From Bolinopsis microptera (taxonomy: Eukaryota; Ctenophora; Tentaculata; Lobata; Bolinopsidae): a stretch of DNA of 48,856 nt. The stretch spans positions 6,815,538 to 6,864,393 of the forward strand of contig NC_087084.1 in NCBI RefSeq assembly GCF_026151205.1, written 5' to 3'. The position numbers were made by a program, and so were the translations under genes. Shown piece by piece: positions 1 through 8,650 of the stretch; the first letter of the stretch is position 1; every line of letters begins with the position of its first letter. The notes under the pieces are model-generated. The model saw only the letters and a program-made list of their open reading frames with translations, had not been told where the DNA came from and ran no database searches.

Positions 1-1900
1 AGACATAGTTTTACAGTGGATTAAACTCCAATATTTAGTAAATACTGTATTTCAATATTTTGATGAGAAAACGTTTGAACCCATCTTAGCGTTCAGTAAG
101 AGACAAATAAACTAAACGAGAAGGAGGGGGGAGGGGTGCTGGGGTGTAGGAATGATTTTCATGAGGGGGCCAAAATCTTAGAGGTTTTAAGATTTAGCAC
201 ACGCTTTGGCCACAGCCTGAATTTCAAAAACATCAAAAAGTTCAGTGTCAACCATGCCTGTGAAAAGTTTATGACAGGATGGCGCTTAAGCGAAGGCTGC
301 ATATTGTCCAAATTATTTTGGCAGATGGATACTAATGGCGAAATTTGTTGATGATTTTGCACGTGCAAAAGGCCTAGCTGAGCAATTTGCAATAGAGATC
401 ACTTTCAAACAAAGTTTCAAGAACGATTCAAATAATACGATTTTAAATGTACAAGCAGCTCTTGCGAAATAAGTGTAGTTCAAAAAAGGGATGCATAATG
501 TATTCTATCGAACAAAAATTCAGGAAGTTTGCTCCCAGAATTGAAATCTAGCAATGTGAAATGATAAATCCAGCAAGATTATGTTGTGCCAATTTCAGGG
601 TCAAAGGATAAAGTCCTACAAAATTTTAGAAATATAAAAGATACAAGATCTGGGACAATTTTTGGAAAATTTGTTTCAAGGAATGAATTCTAGCAATGAG
701 GAATGTAAATTTGGACTATCGTGCAGTTAGACTGCAGTTAAACAGGATAAGCCAAATGAGGCCAAAAAATTTGGCCCCTTTTCGTCCCTTGCCCGGATTT
801 TATGGGTAGGAGGCTATGCTAGATGAACGAGTACAAAAAGGCCGTGATAAATTGTAACGTGATGAATTGTAACGTCACGTCATTATTACTAGCTAAGGTT
901 TCGTTTTAGGAGGATGTATTAAAATTACTTACAGGCAACATGAAGTTTTCATCGGGAGTGGTGGACCTGAAATTAAAATATTAAATAACTTAAAATTAGA
1001 TTGCAAACATAACCAAGTAATAATAGCTTAGTCTACAGGCGCTTTTCTTATGATTTGTGCTTGGTAATCAGAATGAGGTGGCCAATACTTTTCTTGGCAC
1101 AAGTTTAAACTATCTAGGGACAATGTTTGCTGAGGTATCAACTTATTCAGTAGTCAGTACAAGACAAATAAATATCAACTATCAAATATTAATGAAAATT
1201 TAACCGAAACAAATTAAATTGTGACTAGCAGTTAGCACTTTTAACTTTACATACTCAGGTTCGTTCAGATCCTCTGACAGACTTTCATTTTGTCGTTTCC
1301 TTTTGACATCGGGTTTTAAGACGTTTTCTGATGAAATACCGAATTCGATGGAGGTACTTTTCTTTTTGCCACTCTTCTGAGGGATATAATCATTAATTTT
1401 ATTTGGTTAATCCGATAAATATAGATGGATATAACAGAAACGGAAAAATTCCTCATTAATTTTCATCTTTTCCAATCACTCAATGAATGGGATACATTTC
1501 GAACACTGATATAATATTCAAATTTGTGAGGTTTTTAAGATGCCATATAAAGATAAATACAATAAAAGTTTACAAGAATTACCTTCAAAGACTTTGGGGT
1601 GACCAGATCAATCATATTGTCATGCTACCCTGCAAAACCAAGTTGTTATTTTGTAACATCTATTTTTTAATTGTTATTAAAATTATCTGGAATATCAAAT
1701 ATCGATGCATATGATTATTTTAAAACGGTTGTTTAAAACAATAATAATAAATTGAATTATAAACACTGCTTTTAAGTTAAAAAACTTTTACTCAGCTGTG
1801 TGAGAAAAACTACAAAAGAACAAAAAGATAAGTGCCACAAAAACTCTATCCTAAATTAACAGCCTTCCCGGCAATACACGATATAATAATATAACTCAGT
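1..1900. other. gene-free stretch
   Basis: AT-rich sequence with only short chance open frames. No splice-linked coding pattern, RNA gene or clear repeat was seen on either strand. Confidence 0.6.
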
Positions 1901-1917
1901 AACCTAGAGTCTCGAGT

Positions 1918-2745
1918 TCATGAGTAAAGTTTTTCCAAATCCTGAGTTGATAAACTGAACAGATAAGTCTTGAGGGCCGATTTGAAGCTGTTACTAGTAG
2001 AACAGCTTTGAACAGACAGAGGAAGGTTGTTGAAGATTTTGGGACCTATCACGCTGAAAGATCTTTGGCCTGCTAACGAAGAAGCGTGTGGAACAATCAA
2101 CTTGAGAGAGTGACCATGATGGGAGTACCGAAACATTTCTTGGAGGTATTCTGGGGCAGATCCTACAATCGCCTTGTGAGCAAGCAGTGCTAGCTTGAAC
2201 ACCACACGTTTTCGGACATCCAGCCAATGGAGTTTCTTTAGGTCATCATCCATGATCATGTTTATATTTACCGGTGACAGCGTTGGCTGCAGCGTTTTGA
2301 ATTAACTGTAGCTGGTGCCATACTTTTTCAGTTGCACCGAAGAAGAGGCCATTGCAGTAATCAAGGCAGGAAACCACCAGACTATTAACCACAGTTTTAA
2401 TTTGATCGAAAGTAAGAAGAAACCGTATCTTTCTTATATTCCGTAGGGTTCTGAAACATTTCTTTTTTAACTCAACTACATGGTTATCAAAGGATAGTCG
2501 ATTGTCCATATATATCCCAAGATTTTTCACCGTTGAGATGAAACGAATGGTAGTACCAGTCCCAAGATTTGTCCCAAGCAGCTCTATTGACTGCAGTACC
2601 TTGCTTGACCCAACAACGATAATCTGTGTCTTGCTATCATTAAGCTGAAGGAAGAACCTACATTAATCCATCTCTTTATAACAGCAAAACACTGTTCAAC
2701 CTGTACGGAGAGAACTTTGCACTGCTCACCGGACGAATGACCCTT
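1918..2745 (-). pseudogene. 5'-truncated LINE reverse-transcriptase fragment (L2/CR1-like)
   Basis: This is the 3' end of a non-LTR retrotransposon ORF2. Reading down the minus strand there is EQC-KVLSVQVEQCFAVIKRW, then LNDSKTQIIVVG, LGIYMDNRLSFDNHV, SCLDYCNGLFFG, LIQNAAANAVTGKYKHDH, and DLKKLHWLDVRKRVVFK, ending at a stop at 1918. This order of blocks is typical of the thumb and C-terminal part of L2/CR1-clade reverse transcriptases. The YADD catalytic core and everything upstream are missing. The frame shifts twice, near 2655 and near 2250, so the copy is dead. 5' truncation is normal for LINE insertion. No target-site duplication was identified. The clade assignment is by eye. Confidence 0.85.
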
Positions 2746-2889
2746 TCTCCAATTGTAGCACTTGGTTCATGTACTGGTTCTTTTTCTCATTCTTGTGCAT
2801 GGTGTGAAGCTGTGACATTGTTTTTGACTGATATGAAGGCAATTTGGGGTTGAAAATACGCAAAAAAAAGTCTTCTCCAAACTCCCCTT

Positions 2890-3180
2890 GCTGATATGTC
2901 TAGCCTGGCCTTATCAGCATGACGTGAAAGTTAAACCCCAGCTACAGAAGGTAAATGAGGGTGACTGTCTCAACCCCAAGACTATAAAAGGTGACCAAGC
3001 TTGGATTGACGTATCTGCTAGAGGAGTTTGGACCCTTATGTCAAAAAAGGTCAAGTATCAAATGGGTTTGATACTTGACCTTTTTTGACATGAGGGTTTC
3101 ACATCCCACCTGCTTATCAAAGAGGACAAAAACTCTTCAAGAAGTATACAAGAGAAGAAGGATGAGTACTTGGACTTTAG
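2890..3180 (+). pseudogene. retroelement-associated protein fragment, broken by a hairpin
   Basis: The plus strand reads PYQHDVKVKPQLQ, then GDQAWIDVSARGVW, and after the hairpin FFDMRVSHPTC and LQEVYKR. From memory this resembles a C-terminal domain seen in many cnidarian and other invertebrate uncharacterised, retroelement-linked proteins (HDV-V-P-LQP, RLDV-A-G-W, AFFDVRVFNP). The natural continuity between the SARGVW and FFDMRV blocks is interrupted by an inverted duplication, and a further frameshift follows. No intact upstream part is present. The family name is uncertain. Confidence 0.5.
3033..3096. repeat. long near-perfect hairpin
   Basis: Arms 3038-3062 and 3067-3091 are perfect 25-bp inverted repeats with a TGGG loop. 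Past one mismatch at 3037/3092 the pairing continues for four bases, giving 30-bp arms. It contains a run of six A facing six T. It sits inside the retroelement-derived coding fragment and explains that fragment's interruption. Confidence 0.95.
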
Positions 3181-3638
3181 AGTGATGATGATGATGAAAA
3201 TTTTTAAATAACTGGCTACAATGAGCATTTTATTAACAATAAATATAATATAATAGTAGAGATCAAAAACTTTAAATTCCAACATACTAATTTTAAATAC
3301 CCACCTAAAAACTTACCCTGCTAAAATGTTATAAAACCTCGATAATTTGGTGTAAAATTAAAGATTTGAACAATTACAACAACATATTTGACTTTACCAG
3401 TTGACGTTTCAAAATGAGACTGTGAGGTTGACAATGCAGTTACTAAATACTACTGGTTTTCAATGGTAACTGAAACAAACTTTTTCCAAAAAAATCAATT
3501 TAAAGCAGCCCATATCTGCTTTTCTGTGAACTAAACAGCTCAATTTATAGAAAAGCTATTCCCGTGATATTACGAGAATATCAAAATCAAATATGTTTGT
3601 TGTCAAATAAACATAGTCCAATATCTCTTTACTACACC

Positions 3639-4390
3639 TCAATATACTTGGTAGTAGCTAATATTGGCGAGAGTTGAATGGCCACCTTCACCCCGGCTGT
3701 ATGTAGTTTTGCCAACTCCAAGGGTCCATTTAAGTATGGTGAGATGCATTCTTTCGAATGGGTCAGCTGCAATGCCTGCCAGTAGGGATTGCATTGGATT
3801 GTCAGTTGTGCTGGAAAACGCCTTTATTCCTGAGCTACTACTGATCCAGACTTCTATTCCATAAGACACAACTGGCAGGATGAGGGAGTCAAGCAGTTTG
3901 AGTACTGCGACCTTGGATATATATTGTTGAGGTCTACCTCACTTTTCAGTCCAAAGTATACCCGGAGAGCTTTTTGTCGCAGAAGATTGAATGATATCTT
4001 GAAGCTGCCCGACAGTGAGAAGGTGATCCCTAGATAGCAATATGTTTTCGCTGATGGGATCGTGGCCCCCATGTACTGAAAGTTGTAACTCTCTTTGAGT
4101 TGCCGTCCACTTTTATTGAAGATCATAATAGCGGTTTTCTAGGTGCTCACCGAGAGCCCCCAGTCTCTGCAGAATGACTCACGTTCACCGATCATGACCT
4201 GAAGACTTCCTTTCGAAAGTGCGAGGAGGACAAGATCATCTGCTCACAGGAGGTGGGTCAGGACAGTATTATTCAGCCATGGACTTGAGAGGTCTAGAAT
4301 ACTGTTCAGACGTTCTGAAAGTTCATGGATGTAAGTATTGAATAGTTCGGGGCTCATTGGGTCCCACAGCATCTGAATATCTTTGGCCTG
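3639..4390 (-). pseudogene. second LINE reverse-transcriptase fragment with internal stops
   Basis: Reading the minus strand from about 4390: MSPELFNTYIHELSERLNSI, then ADDLVLLALSKGSLQ (the (Y/W/V)ADD catalytic block, with a stop codon in place of the first residue), FCRDWGLSVS, a second in-frame stop near 4140, MIFNKSGRQLKES, TYCYLGITFSLSGS, and, after a frame change near 3860, VSYGIEVWISSS followed by LKWTLGVGKTT. This is the palm and thumb of a LINE reverse transcriptase, from a different family than the copy at 1918-2745 (FNKSGR...YLGI...YG-EVW type). The stops and frameshift show that it is inactive. Confidence 0.8.
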
Positions 4391-4400
4391 TGTGATGTTC

Positions 4401-4545
4401 GGATAATTATTAATCACTCTACACTGTCGCGTAACTTTTGAACACGTTCTCTAGGTTGTAGGTGGCCCTGAAGGATTATTTGAACCCCTAACACTCTACA
4501 CTGACCCCTAACCAAATCCCTAAAATAACTGGAGCATATGCTTAT
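4401..4545. repeat. dispersed CCCTAA-bearing repeat, copy 1
   Basis: It starts GATAATTATTAATCACTCTACAC and runs into several (A)CCCTAA-type motifs and AGCATATGCTTATT. The same order of motifs recurs at 7266-7440. Continuity with the sequence at 5132-5160 (CTAACCCTAACGAGAAATTA) is broken by the two nested insertions listed next. Confidence 0.7.
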
Positions 4546-4546
4546 T

Positions 4547-4814
4547 TTTTTGTGGTTAAAATGATTTAAGAAGAGTGGTCTTAAATAATAAATTATTCAA
4601 ACAATATACACATAATGTCACAATGACCCTATATAAAAAGAAAAACTAAACCCTTCAACAACTCAAAGTTTTGAAAATCACCCTTGGCCTTGCGGCTCCA
4701 AGTTCAAATCTAAACTGTCTATATTGACAAAGTTCTTTCTTGCCCCTCTGTAGTCTGTCTCCCCGGAGAGAAATCACCGTTGTTCTAAAGATTTCAAACC
4801 GAAGGCGCTTCCTA
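4547..4814 (-). mobile_element. retroposed insert (SINE or processed-transcript fragment) with a 14-bp target duplication
   Basis: AGCATATGCTTATT occurs at 4533-4546 and again at 4815-4828. The 268 bp between them begins on the plus strand with a T run, so on the minus strand the insert ends in a short poly-A next to the target duplication. This is the signature of LINE-mediated retroposition. On the minus strand its 5' part is open for about 53 codons before a stop, then an AT-rich tail follows. That fits a 5'-truncated copy of an mRNA 3' end. I recognise neither the peptide nor a Pol III promoter, so a SINE is not excluded. Confidence 0.6.
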
Positions 4815-4843
4815 AGCATATGCTTATTCTTAATTACTAACCC

Positions 4844-5131
4844 CAGTGGCGTAACGTTGCCTGTTGGCGCCCCCCTGCCGAAAAAAGCGCCCCCCTGTTG
4901 GCGCCCCCTCCCCTTTTGGTGCCCTCCCTAAAATTGAACAAATTAGGTGATTTTAGAGAATACGCCGGTAAAATCTCTAAAAAAGTGTGTATCTAGAGCA
5001 AAACGCGCAGTTTTGCTAGTACTTTAGCTAAGTTTTCGAAATTGTCCCACATTCAAACGACGATTTGGCGCCCCCCTAAGACGGCGCCCCCCTGCACAGC
5101 GGGGTCAGCAGGGCCTTTCGTTACGCCACTG
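4844..5131. mobile_element. hAT-type MITE, 288 bp
   Basis: The ends are exact inverted repeats: CAGTGGCGTAACG at 4844-4856 and CGTTACGCCACTG at 5119-5131. The flanks are an exact 8-bp direct repeat, ACTAACCC (4836-4843 and 5132-5139). An 8-bp target duplication with CAG...CTG ends is characteristic of the hAT superfamily. The interior has no coding capacity but repeats a GGCGCCCCCCTG motif near both ends. Removing it restores CTAACCCTAACG of the host repeat. Confidence 0.92.
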
Positions 5132-5139
5132 ACTAACCC

Positions 5140-6000
5140 TAACGAGAAATTATACCAATTTTCTTATATATGGCATGGTTACATTACATGATGCACGTTA
5201 CTGGGCGGCGCTCAGCCAGTCATTCCACCGAATCTCTATTCGGCGGAATATATGTCTATGAACATAATAGCCTAGGGTCCCCAGGTAAGATGCACGATGA
5301 TGCTAAATTATTTTAATTATAGCGCGATCACAGGGGGACCTAAGTGCAACGAAACTGCAGCTAACTGCTGCTGTCGCCCATGTAATTTAGTGTTATAGGA
5401 TTATAACCTAGCTAGCAAGACGCACGCCGAGTTGGACTCGTCGACAGTCTTAATAATTTAAACAAATTTTCAAGAGTGTCACCCGTTAAAATTTAGAGGC
5501 GCGATTATATTTCGAACGTTCTGTGTACACGCTCATACGTTTCCATGTTCTATGAGTAAGCTGTGGGTTTGTAAAAGTAAGCTCAACCAATATATTTTTA
5601 CGCTAATTTCAAATAAGATCTATTACATAGCATGAAAATCGCTTACTGACGAATTATGAGCAAATAACTATTTTTTGTCAGGAGCGCGCACGTGACAGGC
5701 TTGTAAAATGTAAAACGATATTTGAGCTGTTTATACTTTAAGAATTAATTGATACATGCAGTTACGTATCACAAATATCAGAGAGATTACATCTAAAGTG
5801 CGCGGCTTCGTGTTATAAAAATTAAGCAGTTTGGAACAAAATTTTCAGTTCACAAAAATATTAAAACATATAAATTTTCATTTGAATGAAGGTTACAATA
5901 ACTTACTAAAGTCGTTTAAACAATAAAAAAAGTACAAAGATACCAAGTAAATTCACAAAATTTGTGATTTGGTTAAAAACAGCAAACAGTGCATTTAACT
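5140..6000. other. gene-free stretch
   Basis: No gene was seen. It contains a small palindrome, CCACCGAATCTCTATTCGGCGG (5226-5247), and unassigned low-copy sequence. Confidence 0.5.
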
Positions 6001-6009
6001 GTTTTGGTG

Positions 6010-6027
6010 GCGCGCGCGCGCGCGCGC
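6010..6027. repeat. alternating (GC)n tract
   Basis: About nine alternating GC dinucleotides in AT-rich surroundings, a sequence able to adopt Z-DNA. Confidence 0.9.
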
Positions 6028-6129
6028 CATCTCAATCAAGTAATCCCATATTTGGTCAAATAGGATAATAGGGACGCAAAATATGCGTCCTCCAAAAAGT
6101 CCGATTTCCTTCATTGTATGCCCCTTTTT

Positions 6130-6160
6130 CCGCCTTCGGCGGCGCGCACTTCGTGCGCGC
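6130..6160. repeat. two abutting GC hairpins with TTC loops
   Basis: CCGCC-TTC-GGCGG (6130-6142) is followed immediately by GCGCGCAC-TTC-GTGCGCGC (6142-6160). They share one base. Both arms are perfect. Confidence 0.9.
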
Positions 6161-6736
6161 AAAACGGCATGCAACGTAATAACGTATGTCAAAGGATTAA
6201 GATCCGAGTTAGTTTTGGTTTGCAAGTAATTAGTTTTCAAGTAATCATAAACATTCGGCGAAATGAAAGGCTGAGCGGCGCCCAGTAAACTAATTGACGA
6301 TGTCAATTTTTCGCAGCTCGGCGCGAGGCCCTGTAGAGTTTCACTATAGTGTAACCCCTGTAGAGTTTTTACGATATAATACAGGGGGAGCCGCTTTAAC
6401 GAGTATCACCCGTTAAAGTGCGATGCACTATTTAATTTGAATTTTCTCCCACCATGCCACCTCGGTAGATCGGCGAAATGCACTACTGTGCACTGGGCCT
6501 CGCTGGGAAGAATTGACGTCGTGAATCAAAAGCATATGCTAAAACCCTAACACTTTTCGGGGACCTATTACGAAAAATTTCGAGCTTTACATATATTTAT
6601 TATATTATAGCGAATGGAGTAATTTGATACACGTGTTATTTCTTCGAAGTAGCGCGCGCCGGGCTAGTCCATTAAGTTTAACAATGGACAACTGATGACT
6701 TGATCTAATATAACCGTAAAGACTGTACTCATAGTA

Positions 6737-7231
6737 ATAAATCAAGAGGCTTGCATATAATGAACATATTGACACGGGTGCAGAGTTGAGTCTGTACGGA
6801 ACCTAGTAGTTTCAGATCCTTGTTTAACTTGCCGTACAGCAAGGTCATCCACTACTTTAGCCCGGCGAGGCACATAACTCCCTCTACAACTCCATGACAA
6901 ATGTTTCATATATACTAGACGAGTTCACAAGTTATTTCCTTGTGTTTGAGAAGAGCTCGTTAGAACTGCTTCCTTTCCCTTCAGTATCCCACAGTCTCTC
7001 GAGTTTCGTAACTGCCAGAGAACTCTCTTAAACAATTACTAGACTCGGTGATTATAAATCAAGAGGCTTGCATATAATGAACATATTGACACGGGTGCAG
7101 AGTTGAGTCTGTACGGAACCTAGTAGTTTCAGATCCTTGTTTAACTTGCCGTACAGCAAGGTCATCCACTACTTTAGCCCGGCGAGGCACATAACTCCCT
7201 CTACAACTCCATGACAAATGTTTCATATATA
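6737..7231. repeat. 178-bp perfect direct repeat around a 139-bp core
   Basis: 6737-6914 and 7054-7231 appear identical. They begin ATAAATCAAGAGGC and end TTTCATATATA. Each copy contains an inverted pair, CTGTACGG...CCGTACAG. The 139-bp middle has no ORF. This could be a recent 317-bp tandem duplication that is incomplete at the right, or a very small LTR-like element. The ends are not TG...CA, no primer-binding site or polypurine tract is evident, and I see no target duplication, so a tandem duplication is preferred. Confidence 0.85.
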
Positions 7232-7265
7232 ATACCAGAGCTTTTGCAGTTGTGAAACAAGGGAT

Positions 7266-7930
7266 GATAATTAATCACTCTACACTCGACTGTCACGTGA
7301 CTTTTTCAAGCCGTTCTCTAGCTGGTCCTAAACGACTATTCGAAACCCTAACCCTCTTATCTGATCCCAACCCTAACCCTAACCCAATCCTTAACAAAAG
7401 CATATGCTGAAACCCTAACCCTAACGAGAAATTAGACTAACTTCCTTATACGGTCATATCACGTGATCGAGACAGTTTTTCGCCTATATCTCGTCAGGGG
7501 AGCATTTTAAACCTATGTCATGGGGGGTGATTCGGAATCAGCGTCCGAAAATACATCGATTGAAGTTGTTTTCAACTGTCGGGTGCCCTTTTAGAACATT
7601 CTCGAAGATCGACTGTAGAGTGATTAAGTACGCTCGTGAAACAAGCGCGCCCGCACTACACATGGTTAGGTGAAACTGATGTCCGACACAGTTTTTTCGC
7701 CCTTTGTGCTTTGTTCCTCGGGGAAGTATGACTTTAATCCTGTTGGATGTATTTTTGGACGCTGATTCCGAATATAATCATCCCCCATGACGTAGGGTAA
7801 AAATGGTTTCTTGGAGAGTTATGGGCAAAAAACTGTTTTGGTCACGTGACAGGATAGTAAAACACGAATTTGATTGTTTAGGGCTAGCTCGGGTTAGGGT
7901 TTTAGTTAGGGTTGCAGGATTAGGATTTAT
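7266..7930. mobile_element. foldback element with long imperfect inverted arms and CCCTAA/TTAGGG edges
   Basis: The left arm (about 7370-7566) and right arm (about 7747-7925) are imperfect inverted copies. The best-matched cores are GGAATCAGCGTCCGAAAATAC on the left and GTATTTTTGGACGCTGATTCC on the right. CACGTGA...CAGTTTTT pairs further out, and the outermost parts are CCCTAACCCTAA and TTAGGG runs. The spacer (about 7567-7746) is noncoding. The left edge repeats the dispersed motif order found at 4401-4545. Confidence 0.7.
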
Positions 7931-7939
7931 GTAAAACCG

Positions 7940-8400
7940 TTTTGTTCGGGTGCAAAACCATAAAAACCAAAGTCTCGTGACAATTTTTGGGCGAGCGAAT
8001 TAGTAAGAGCCATGTCATATGGGTTGTTTCGGAAATTGAGTAATACAAATTTCCTACAGTGCCTATCTGTGAACAAATTTGAAATCCTTGGCGTGTGATT
8101 TAGTGGGAGCGACGTTGCCGTGTGTTGTAACTGATAAATACGATTTTGAAGGCACTAAAACGCATACTTTAAACGGTTTGTATGATTAAAAATTTAAATA
8201 AAGATAAAAGAATTTGACAGAGTTGGTACATTCGTGGTTAAGATAATCTCATCGTGTTTATTAGTATACAGTAAGTCATAAGGATCTGAACAAAATTATA
8301 TCACTATCAGTGATCAGTAAATAAATGAATGTAACTAAATCGCTGGTGCATATGCAATATGGCGCATATTAACAATATTTAGGCAGTTTCCGAGAAGCTA
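7940..8400. other. gene-free stretch
   Basis: Nothing is recognised apart from a possible minus-strand polyadenylation signal, AATAAA at 8257-8262, about 390 bp beyond the stop codon of the gene ending at 8651. Confidence 0.4.
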
Positions 8401-8412
8401 GACCATTAATGG

Positions 8413-8561
8413 TAGACATTAGGGTAGACAAATTTTGGGTTAGGGCTTCAGTTCGGGTTAGGGTTAGTATAAGTTAGGGCTAGTTAGTTTGTGGTTAGGG
8501 TTAGGATCCCTTAAGAAATTCTCTACCCCTAACCCTTGGAAGTTGTATACCCTAATGTCTA
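8413..8561. mobile_element. short foldback unit with 14-bp inverted ends and TTAGGG-like interior
   Basis: TAGACATTAGGGTA (8413-8426) and TACCCTAATGTCTA (8548-8561) are exact inverted repeats. The interior carries several GGTTAGGG-type motifs and one CCCTAACCC near the right end. It is noncoding. Confidence 0.65.
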
Positions 8562-8650
8562 TATTTAGTGGTTCGGATAAACTTACTGCAAAAATCCGTG
8601 GCGTTTGGATAAAATGGTCTTGAGAAACGAATTTGTAAACAAATAAAAAA

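Noticed and set aside
136-392. 71- and 77-codon overlapping frames on opposite strands
   Set aside because: No motif, no splice sites and no homology by eye. The lengths are within chance expectation.
4690-4720. GTTCAAATC resembling a Pol III B box
   Set aside because: No cloverleaf can be drawn, and it lies on the strand opposite the insert's poly-A end.
6737-7231. LTR retrotransposon
   Set aside because: Ends are not TG...CA, the 139-bp interior lacks primer-binding site, polypurine tract and coding capacity, and no target duplication was seen.
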